The notes below the pieces were generated by a model. It ran no database searches, was not told the origin of the DNA, and was given only the letters and a program-made list of their open reading frames with translations. From the NCBI GenBank assembly GCA_027084065.1, contig JALWLR010000325.1:1-8577 (forward strand): a stretch of DNA of 8,577 nt, in the 5' to 3' direction. The position numbers and the translations under genes are program-made. The DNA is from Helicobacteraceae bacterium (GTDB lineage: Bacteria; Campylobacterota; Campylobacteria; Campylobacterales; Sulfurimonadaceae). This document shows, in pieces, positions 1-4,722 of the stretch. How positions within the stretch are numbered: position 1 is the first letter of the stretch; each line of letters starts with the position of its first letter.

Positions 1-320
1 ATCTTCTCATAACAGAGATGTTTTGCCGTATACCAGCGTGCTATTTGCATGTCATCATAGTTGAACTCTAATTGCATCGGTGGAATACTAAGTATTCGGA
101 GTTTTGATCTAATAATACCTGTTGCAAGATAGGTAATCCCCAATGCTGTTAAAGCAATGAAAAAGTCGTACAGAAAGAAAAAGAGTATTGCCAGCATATA
201 TGGAAAAAGCGTTAAAGACCATCCTATTACAAAGGCGATTGTTTTACATGTAGAGCTATGTAGCTGCGGAACGGGTTCAATAAAATCAAAAGCGGAATAT
301 TCATTTGTCTTGTTTTGCAT
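1..320 (-). CDS. Hypothetical membrane protein, 3' part missing (window edge)
   Basis: An open frame of 106 codons runs from an ATG at 318-320 to the window edge without a stop; the C-terminus lies outside. The protein starts MQNKTNEYSAFDFIEP. It has two adjacent hydrophobic stretches at about residues 27-50 and 53-71, the second followed by a basic stop-transfer-like IIRSKLR, then a soluble segment with FNYDDMQIARWY. That suggests a small inner-membrane protein with a cytoplasmic tail, but I do not recognise the family and assign no function. An in-frame stop lies upstream of the ATG, so the start is well bounded. There is no Shine-Dalgarno sequence before it; a TATGAT -10-like element ends 6 bp upstream. 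It is divergent from htpG, with 162 bp between the two starts. The real-gene call rests on the uninterrupted frame, coherent membrane topology and strand arrangement. Confidence 0.75.
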   Translation of the reverse strand, partial: MQNKTNEYSAFDFIEPVPQLHSSTCKTIAFVIGWSLTLFPYMLAILFFFLYDFFIALTALGITYLATGIIRSKLRILSIPPMQLEFNYDDMQIARWYTAKHLCYEK

Positions 321-326
321 GTAATT

Positions 327-335
327 ATCATAGCA
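327..335 (-). promoter_or_regulatory. Extended -10 element (TGCTATGAT) for the minus-strand membrane protein gene
   Basis: Read on the minus strand, positions 335 to 327 give TGCTATGAT, a TGn-extended -10. Only six bases (AATTAC) separate it from the ATG at 320. Transcription would start at or next to the start codon, giving a leaderless message. No convincing -35 is seen. The proposal comes from sequence only. Confidence 0.4.
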
Positions 336-413
336 TAAATTGACTAATTTTTACTTTTTGAGTTTTATTTTTAAAATATTTAGTCAAATAGGCTAAAGTT
401 TATTGACTTTAAC

Positions 414-441
414 TTGTAATAGTAAGTTTTTTTGCTATAAT
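414..441 (+). promoter_or_regulatory. htpG promoter, Campylobacter-type sigma70
   Basis: A perfect TATAAT lies at 436-441, preceded by a T-run and TGC (TTTTTTTGCTATAAT). This matches the extended -10 with upstream T-tract typical of Campylobacterota vegetative promoters. A weak -35-like TTGTAA lies at 414-419 (16 bp spacer). The transcript would start near 448, leaving a leader of about 35 nt. No CIRCE element (TTAGCACTC-N9-GAGTGCTAA) and no HAIR-type repeat (CTTGAGT-N7-ACTCAAG) is visible, so heat-shock control by HrcA or HspR is not evident here. Confidence 0.7.
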
Positions 442-470
442 ACGTTTGCAATTTAAAAATTTTTGCTAAA

Positions 471-478
471 AAGGAAGG
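471..478 (+). promoter_or_regulatory. Shine-Dalgarno site of htpG
   Basis: AAGGAAGG sits four bases before the ATG at 483 and fixes the htpG start. It is one of the strongest ribosome binding sites in the window and contrasts with the SD-less starts of the small hypothetical genes. Confidence 0.8.
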
Positions 479-482
479 TAAG

Positions 483-2372
483 ATGGCTAAACATAAATTT
501 CAAACAGAAGCGAATCAGATACTCAATTTGATGATACATTCTCTCTACTCAAATAAAGAGATCTTTTTACGTGAACTGATTTCTAACGCATCGGATGCGC
601 TTGATAAGCTCAATATGCTTGTTATGACAGATGAAGCGTACAAAAATATTCAATTCGATCCACGAATAGAGATACGTTCGGATAAAGAAAATAAAATTCT
701 TTCCATTCGTGATACCGGTATAGGAATGAACGAAGAGGATCTTATTAAAAATCTAGGAACCATTGCAAATAGTGGAACAAAAGCATTTTTAGAACAGCTC
801 TCAGGCGATAAGAAAAAAGATGCCAACCTGATAGGGCAGTTTGGTGTCGGTTTTTACTCAGCATTCATGGTAGCACATACGGTGGAAGTGATAACGAAAA
901 AAGCGAATGAAGAGCAGGCATATAAATGGATAAGTAAAGGTGACGGAGAATTCGAGATAGAAAAAGCGGAATTAGACGGACATGGAACACTTATAAAACT
1001 TTATATCAATGAAGAGGACAGTGAATTTTTAGAAGAGTGGCGTATAGAAGAGATCGTCAAAAAATATGCAAACCACATTCCGTTTCCGATTTTTTTAGAA
1101 AAAGAGAAACACATTCCCGCCAAAAAGGATGATGATGGAAATGAAATAGAGCCGGAGAAAACGGAGAGAGTACTAGAGCAGATCAACAAAGCAAGTGCGT
1201 TATGGACTCTTCCAAAAAGTGAACTGACTGATGAAGACTATATAGAGTTTTACAAAACTATTGCTCACTCCAATGAAGATCCACTTTACTGGATGCATCA
1301 TCATGCAGAAGGTGCCATAGAATATACGACACTTTTTTATATTCCAAGCAAAGCACCAATCGATATTTACAGAGTTGATTACAAGCCGGGCGTGAAGCTT
1401 TATATCAATCGTGTTTTCATCACGGATGATGAAAAAGAGTTGATGCCGACTTATTTGCGCTTTTTAAGAGGTGTGATAGATTCGAAAGATTTGCCACTGA
1501 ATGTTTCAAGAGAAATTCTTCAGTCCAACCCTGTTATGGCAAAGATTCGCAATGCTTCGGTAAAAAAAGTATTGAGTGAATTGAAAAAATTGATGAAAAA
1601 CGACCCTGAGAAATATGACATATTCTATAAAGAGTTCGGCAATGTTTTAAAAGAGGGGTTATACAGTGACTTTGCCAACAGAGAAAAGATTTTGGAGTTA
1701 CTCAAGTTCCATACTTTAAACGGCGATGAGATGGTAACGCTAGAGGAGTTTTTGAAAAATGTCGATGAGGAGAAAAAGGAGATCTACTACATTACCGGTA
1801 AAATGAGTGTAGATATGTTGAAAAACTCTCCTGCATTAGAGCGTTTTAAAGCAAAAGGGATCGATGTTCTCATCCTCAACGAAGAGATAGATACTATAGT
1901 CTTCCCGATGATAACGGAGTACAAAGAGTATAAGTTTGTTAACGTCAACGATGCGAAACTAGATGAAGATGTAAGCGAAGAAGAGCGCGAAAAAACAAAA
2001 AAAGAGTATGAAAGCTTCATCAAAGAGTTAAAAGATGCACTTGGAGAGGATGTAAAAGATGTCGAAGTGACATTTGACTTGACCGATTCTCCAGTAGCAA
2101 TTAAAGAAGATAAAGATGATCCGGCCTATATGATGTACCAGATGATGAAGCAAATGGGGCAAAATCCGGATATGCCAGCACCAAAACCTATTTTGCAGAT
2201 CAACCCAAAACATCCGTTGATTCAAAAGCTCAAAGAGACATCCGATGCCAATCTTGTGCGTGATGCTGCAAAAGTGTTACTAGAGCAGGCAAAACTCTTT
2301 GCAGGAATGGAAATAGACGATACACTCGATTTTGTCTCTAGACTTAATCGAATCATAGAAAAAGCTCTTTAA
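483..2372 (+). CDS. htpG: Molecular chaperone HtpG (bacterial Hsp90)
   Basis: Cytosolic ATP-dependent dimeric chaperone of the Hsp90 family. The 629 residues match the usual bacterial length (E. coli about 624). The N-terminal GHKL ATPase domain covers about residues 1-215: RELISNASDALDKL at 30-43 carries the catalytic Glu31 and Mg-binding Asn35, DTGIGM at 77-82 binds adenine through Asp77, the lid region has NSGTKAF at 96-102, and GQFGVGFYS lies at 118-126. The middle domain follows at about 230-500 and includes the ATP-contacting loop PLNVSREILQSN near 338. The C-terminal dimerisation domain ends in LNRIIEKAL, with no eukaryotic MEEVD tail, as expected for bacteria. The start is supported by the AAGGAAGG site and promoter. 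It appears monocistronic: a hairpin follows and the next gene has its own -10. No frameshift or missing key residue was seen. Confidence 0.98.
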   Translation: MAKHKFQTEANQILNLMIHSLYSNKEIFLRELISNASDALDKLNMLVMTDEAYKNIQFDPRIEIRSDKENKILSIRDTGIGMNEEDLIKNLGTIANSGTKAFLEQLSGDKKKDANLIGQFGVGFYSAFMVAHTVEVITKKANEEQAYKWISKGDGEFEIEKAELDGHGTLIKLYINEEDSEFLEEWRIEEIVKKYANHIPFPIFLEKEKHIPAKKDDDGNEIEPEKTERVLEQINKASALWTLPKSELTDEDYIEFYKTIAHSNEDPLYWMHHHAEGAIEYTTLFYIPSKAPIDIYRVDYKPGVKLYINRVFITDDEKELMPTYLRFLRGVIDSKDLPLNVSREILQSNPVMAKIRNASVKKVLSELKKLMKNDPEKYDIFYKEFGNVLKEGLYSDFANREKILELLKFHTLNGDEMVTLEEFLKNVDEEKKEIYYITGKMSVDMLKNSPALERFKAKGIDVLILNEEIDTIVFPMITEYKEYKFVNVNDAKLDEDVSEEEREKTKKEYESFIKELKDALGEDVKDVEVTFDLTDSPVAIKEDKDDPAYMMYQMMKQMGQNPDMPAPKPILQINPKHPLIQKLKETSDANLVRDAAKVLLEQAKLFAGMEIDDTLDFVSRLNRIIEKAL

Positions 2373-2380
2373 AAAGAGTT

Positions 2381-2408
2381 GCAAAATGCCGTTATGATGG
2401 CATTTTGC
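2381..2408 (+). terminator. Hairpin after htpG, probable intrinsic terminator
   Basis: GCAAAATGCC at 2381-2390 and GGCATTTTGC at 2399-2408 form a perfect 10-bp stem with an 8-nt loop, starting 8 bp after the htpG stop. The tail is ATAAAAAATACC, not a T-run, so efficiency on the plus strand is uncertain. A second small hairpin, CTCTTT-AA-AAAGAG at 2365-2378, spans the stop codon just before it. The position after a complete gene supports a terminator or 3'-end stabiliser role. Confidence 0.55.
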
Positions 2409-2459
2409 ATAAAAAATACCGATAAACGTTGTACTTTTAATATAGATTTATCTATCTTG

Positions 2460-2468
2460 TGTTAAAGT
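2460..2468 (+). promoter_or_regulatory. Extended -10 (TGTTAAAGT) of the Hpt-like gene
   Basis: TGT at 2460-2462 precedes TAAAGT at 2463-2468, seven bases before the ATG at 2476. The surrounding 13-mer ATCTTGTGTTAAA (2454-2466) recurs exactly at 3174-3186 in front of the SNase-like gene. The -10 is non-consensus, so promoter strength is uncertain. If it is used, the message is leaderless or nearly so. Confidence 0.4.
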
Positions 2469-2475
2469 CTTCTTT

Positions 2476-2976
2476 ATGATTTCATTTGCAAATAACTTCT
2501 CGAAAAAATTTTTTAACCGTAAAGATTCGTTTGAACTCTATGTGCAAAAAGCGCAGAAAAAGTGCCGTGAGTTTAAAAATAATGTTGAGCATGGGAGCGA
2601 GGAAGATTTTGAATACTCTATAGAGTTGACAAAAAGCGAGCTTGGACTCGATGATGAGCTTATTGACTCCTTGCTTGAAGATTACGTTACGCAAATTCTT
2701 CTTACACTTCCAGAGTTTTATAAAATCTTGGACTCTCTTCGCAAAAGTTGCAAAAAAGGAGATGAACCGGACATGCAGCCACTTCGTGACCTTGCTCATA
2801 AAAATCTTGGAGTTGCCAGAAACTTACGCATTAAAGATGCACAAAAAATTCTTGCAACAATTATGATAAGTAACAATTTAGAAAAAATTGCCGTTTATCT
2901 TGAGTATCTTGAGGCATGTGCCATTTCACTTAAACCAAGTGTCGCTTATAAAATTTACAATCTTGATAAAAAGTGA
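2476..2976 (+). CDS. Hypothetical protein with Hpt-like helical segment
   Basis: A 166-residue soluble, charged, probably all-helical protein with no signal peptide or membrane segment. I do not recognise it as a named family. The part from about residue 57 to 150 has the layout of a histidine phosphotransfer (Hpt) four-helix domain. LGLDDELIDSLLEDYV is followed by a helix ending in a GDEP turn, then LAHKNLGVARNLRI at 106-119, and two further helices with LEKIAVYLEYLEA. His108 would be the phospho-accepting residue and Gly112 the conserved HxxxG glycine, but the usual HxLKG is changed to HKNLG, so phosphotransfer is unproven. The N-terminal 50 residues are Lys/Phe-rich. There is no Shine-Dalgarno site before the ATG; a TGTTAAAGT element ends seven bases upstream. 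The stop lies one base from the stop of the convergent small gene at 2978. The gene itself is fairly certain, the Hpt assignment moderate to low. Confidence 0.8.
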   Translation: MISFANNFSKKFFNRKDSFELYVQKAQKKCREFKNNVEHGSEEDFEYSIELTKSELGLDDELIDSLLEDYVTQILLTLPEFYKILDSLRKSCKKGDEPDMQPLRDLAHKNLGVARNLRIKDAQKILATIMISNNLEKIAVYLEYLEACAISLKPSVAYKIYNLDKK

Positions 2977-2977
2977 A

Positions 2978-3157
2978 TCAATTTTCCATTTGCTCACGCA
3001 GAGCATGGGAAATCTGTTCAAGTTTGTTTGCTTTCTTTTTAATAAAAACTTTATCCTCTTTTTCTGGTGGCAAAACAAATGCTAACAGTATGAAAACAAG
3101 TGCGAAAAGTATTCCACCTAGTGCACTAAGAATTACTTTGAGTGTAAAATCGTTCAT
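2978..3157 (-). CDS. Small single-span membrane protein, 59 aa
   Basis: A short frame that reads ATG (3155-3157) to TGA (2978-2980). It encodes MNDFTLKVILSALGGILFAL and onward: one clear transmembrane helix at about residues 6-29, ending in LPPEKEDK, then a basic amphipathic tail (KVFIKKKANKLEQ) of about 25 residues that looks helical or coiled-coil. This single-anchor plus charged-tail layout is typical of real small membrane proteins. The frame fills the space exactly between a convergent gene (one base between the stops) and a divergent gene (36 bp between the starts), which favours a real gene. A perfect TATAAT lies six bases before the ATG and there is no Shine-Dalgarno site, suggesting a leaderless mRNA. 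Function and family are unknown. Confidence 0.7.
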   Translation of the reverse strand: MNDFTLKVILSALGGILFALVFILLAFVLPPEKEDKVFIKKKANKLEQISHALREQMEN

Positions 3158-3163
3158 AGAAAG

Positions 3164-3169
3164 ATTATA
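3164..3169 (-). promoter_or_regulatory. -10 TATAAT of the 59-aa membrane protein gene
   Basis: Minus-strand reading of 3169 to 3164 gives a perfect TATAAT. Six bases (CTTTCT) separate it from the ATG at 3157, so +1 would fall on or beside the A of the start codon. No clear -35 is present. It lies back to back with the plus-strand -10 at 3183-3188, only 13 bp away. Confidence 0.5.
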
Positions 3170-3179
3170 TCCAATCTTG

Positions 3180-3188
3180 TGTTAAAAT
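3180..3188 (+). promoter_or_regulatory. Extended -10 (TGTTAAAAT) of the SNase-like gene
   Basis: TGT at 3180-3182 plus TAAAAT at 3183-3188, five bases before the ATG at 3194. It shares the 13-mer ATCTTGTGTTAAA with the promoter of the Hpt-like gene. The spacing predicts a leaderless transcript. The element overlaps the space a polymerase on the opposite-strand promoter would occupy. Confidence 0.45.
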
Positions 3189-3193
3189 AGTGC

Positions 3194-3715
3194 ATGTACA
3201 AATTTATTCTTTTTTTTTCGTCTATTACATTTTTATATGCCGGTAGCAATCCTGTTACAATGACATTAGAGAGCATTTTATCTAATGAAATGTTTCTATT
3301 TCGCCATGCTAACGAGAGGTATACTTGTAAAGTATATGGCATTTGGGGACTTGAGAAAATATATCGAAATAAAACTTTAAACGCTACATGCAAAAGAGCT
3401 TTGGAAGAGTTTATTTTGCATAATCCAAAAGATGTACATATGGCTCGTTATGTACTGCATCTTCAGCAGCGTTATCGTCTGGAGTACAAAAAAGGGGGTA
3501 GTTGCGTTTTGTATTTTAACAGTCCTAAAAGTTTTTCGGAAGTTTTGCTAGAACATGGACTGGCTTTACTCAAACCTGCTTTTTCCGACAGAGAGTTTCT
3601 TTATCGGTTTAGGTCGGCGCAGTCCATAGCACAAACGCAAAAGCGCGGCATTTGGAGCACTCCGTTGCTTAGAAGTTGTATATCGGAATTTTTTGAATTT
3701 TTTAAAGAGCAGTGA
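3194..3715 (+). CDS. Secreted staphylococcal-nuclease-fold (thermonuclease-like) protein, active site degenerate
   Basis: A 173-residue protein with a signal peptide: MYKFIL, a hydrophobic core to residue 15, and likely cleavage after LYA at 16. The mature part resembles the SNase/OB fold. CKVYGIWGLEKI (45-56) sits where family members have a RLxGIDxPE motif, followed by a helix with CKRALEEFI. SFSEVLLEHGLALLKPAF (113-130) and the C-terminal helix AQSIAQTQKRGIWS (142-155) match the typical V..GLA and A...K.G.W end of the family. The catalytic set looks broken: the DGDT-type Asp is absent, the first Arg is Lys46, IDAPE is WGLE (only Glu54 kept), and no YGR is seen, although RYRLEY at 93-98 could supply an Arg. 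It may bind rather than cut nucleic acid. It has four Cys in the mature part. No Shine-Dalgarno site; a TGTTAAAAT element ends five bases before the ATG. Confidence 0.75.
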   Translation: MYKFILFFSSITFLYAGSNPVTMTLESILSNEMFLFRHANERYTCKVYGIWGLEKIYRNKTLNATCKRALEEFILHNPKDVHMARYVLHLQQRYRLEYKKGGSCVLYFNSPKSFSEVLLEHGLALLKPAFSDREFLYRFRSAQSIAQTQKRGIWSTPLLRSCISEFFEFFKEQ

Positions 3716-3731
3716 TAAAAAGCTACTCTTT
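3704..3731. terminator. Weak hairpin between convergent genes, possible bidirectional terminator
   Basis: AAAGAG at 3704-3709 and CTCTTT at 3726-3731 form a 6-bp stem, weakly extended by AG/CT pairs inside. A short T-run follows on the plus strand (TTTTATT) and A/T-rich sequence on the minus strand. It lies across the 3' ends of the convergent genes ending at 3715 and 3723. The stem is short and mostly A-T, so the call is tentative. Confidence 0.3.
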
Positions 3732-4028
3732 TATTGTATCGTCATGGGTCAGATATATCCAAAAATCTTTATGACTATAACCTCTGTTAAGAAAAAAGAT
3801 CTGCAATATAGCGACTCTGTATAAAATAATGAGCATCTTTACATAGGGAATGAAAAGTGACATTTTGATTAAAAGCGGTTGCTGCTTTGTCCCCATATTT
3901 TTTGCCATCTCCTCAACGCCGATATTTTTGCTCAAGTAAAGTGCAAAAAGCATTGAGAAGAGAAAGTTTAAAAATATACCGTAAATAATGTAAGCAGCAA
4001 GCTCTTGTTCGTACATTCCGCCTATCAC
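3723..4028 (-). CDS. Hypothetical two-span membrane protein downstream of ppa
   Basis: A 101-residue protein beginning at GTG (4026-4028), six bases after the ppa stop. Hydrophobic helices lie at about residues 11-33 (AAYIIYGIFLNFLFSMLFAL) and 55-80, separated by a polar loop with VEEMAKNMGTKQQP. The C-terminus is polar (LTHDDTIKE). The GTG start has AAAGAG, inside the end of ppa, about ten bases upstream as a usable Shine-Dalgarno site. An in-frame ATG at 4014-4016, four codons later, is an alternative but has GGCGGA almost touching it. The close spacing implies co-transcription and probably translational coupling with ppa, but the sequence does not reveal a functional link. I do not recognise the family. 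Confidence 0.75.
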   Translation of the reverse strand: MIGGMYEQELAAYIIYGIFLNFLFSMLFALYLSKNIGVEEMAKNMGTKQQPLLIKMSLFIPYVKMLIILYRVAILQIFFLNRGYSHKDFWIYLTHDDTIKE

Positions 4029-4034
4029 GAATTT

Positions 4035-4556
4035 TTACTCTTTATAGTTATCTATGGCATCTTGGAGAATTTTCGTAGCAGATGCCTTGTTCTCAAAACC
4101 TTTTACCTTTACCCATTTCCCCGGTTCAAGCATTTTGTATGTTTCGAAAAAGTTTTTGATTTTATCCAGTGTGTGTTTTGGTAGATCGTCAAGATCTTTT
4201 ATTTCATTGTATGTAGGGTCGATTTTGCTTGTTGGAACGGCGAGAAGCTTTTCATCTATACCGCTTTCATCTTCCATTATAAGTACACCGACAAGACGGC
4301 AATTTACGACACAACCTGCTTGCATAGGATATTCTGCAAGAACAAGAATGTCGGCAGGATCTCCGTCTTGTGAAAGTGTTTTGTTTACGAAGCCGTAGTT
4401 TGCAGGGTAGTACATTGCCGAATGCATTACACGATCCAGAACGAGAGCTCCGCTCTCTTTTTCTATTTCATATTTGATATTTGAGCCATTTGGAATTTCG
4501 ATAATGGCTTTGACTTTGTCTGGATTTTCTCCGTATCCGATTTTTTCCAAATTCAT
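4035..4556 (-). CDS. ppa: Inorganic pyrophosphatase, family I
   Basis: Soluble Mg-dependent pyrophosphatase that hydrolyses PPi to two phosphates in the cytosol and so pulls biosynthetic reactions forward. The 173 residues match the bacterial family I length (E. coli 175). The signature DGDPADIL lies at 64-71, with metal ligands Asp64, Asp66 and Asp69. Other expected active-site residues are in register with E. coli: Glu20, Lys29 in IKYEIEK, Arg42, Tyr54 in YPANYGF, Asp96 and Asp101 with Lys103 in MEDESGIDEKLLAVP, and Tyr140-Lys141. The start is supported by AAGGAA (minus reading of 4561-4568) a few bases upstream and a good promoter. It leads a likely two-gene unit with the membrane protein ending at 3723 and is divergent from the malic enzyme gene. 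No missing residues were noted. Confidence 0.97.
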   Translation of the reverse strand: MNLEKIGYGENPDKVKAIIEIPNGSNIKYEIEKESGALVLDRVMHSAMYYPANYGFVNKTLSQDGDPADILVLAEYPMQAGCVVNCRLVGVLIMEDESGIDEKLLAVPTSKIDPTYNEIKDLDDLPKHTLDKIKNFFETYKMLEPGKWVKVKGFENKASATKILQDAIDNYKE

Positions 4557-4588
4557 TTTTTTCCTTTTCGTGGATGTTTAATGGCGAA

Positions 4589-4616
4589 ATTATAGCTTAT
4601 AAACCATAAATGACAA
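4589..4616 (-). promoter_or_regulatory. ppa promoter (TTGTCA, 16 bp, TATAAT)
   Basis: On the minus strand TTGTCA (4616-4611) and TATAAT (4594-4589) are separated by 16 bp. It is the best -35/-10 pair in the window. Transcription would begin near 4582, leaving about 26 nt of leader with the AAGGAA ribosome site. The -35 abuts the inverted repeat at 4615-4640. Confidence 0.65.
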
Positions 4617-4640
4617 AAGAGGAGTAAAAATTCCTCTTTT
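4615..4640. repeat. Perfect 9-bp inverted repeat between ppa and malic enzyme
   Basis: AAAAGAGGA at 4615-4623 and TCCTCTTTT at 4632-4640 with an 8-nt A/T-rich spacer. The arms have the shape of an intrinsic terminator with T tails on both strands. But it lies between two divergent starts, where no gene ends, and touches the ppa -35. It may be an operator for a dimeric regulator, or a block against spurious divergent transcripts. Nothing else in the sequence decides between these. Confidence 0.6.
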
Positions 4641-4684
4641 TGAAATTTTACATTCTGTTTTGTATTGGTTTTTGTAAGCTGATG

Positions 4685-4690
4685 TATAAT
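4685..4690 (+). promoter_or_regulatory. -10 TATAAT of the malic enzyme gene
   Basis: A perfect TATAAT with T-rich upstream sequence (GGTTTTTGTAAGC) and no good -35 at normal distance. The transcript would start near 4697. AGGAG at 4709-4713 then lies nine bases before the ATG at 4723, giving a short conventional leader. Confidence 0.6.
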
Positions 4691-4722
4691 TGTGTAAGAT
4701 AACAAACTAGGAGTATATTTAG

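Noticed and set aside
321..482. CIRCE or HspR (HAIR) heat-shock operator before htpG
   Set aside because: Neither TTAGCACTC-N9-GAGTGCTAA nor CTTGAGT-N7-ACTCAAG is present.
1787..2023. Minus-strand open frames inside htpG (also 1001-1189 and 2028-2225)
   Set aside because: They are shadows of the htpG reading frame: low-complexity Ser/Leu/Phe-rich products with no start signals.
2482..2799. Minus-strand 105-codon frame over the Hpt-like gene
   Set aside because: The plus-strand frame is longer, has a promoter-like element and a balanced soluble composition. The antisense product is Lys/Phe/Leu-rich shadow sequence.
2973..3185. Plus-strand frames at 2888-3085 and 2973-3185
   Set aside because: They overlap the minus-strand 59-aa gene, which has a better protein pattern and its own TATAAT. 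The plus-strand products have no coherent features.
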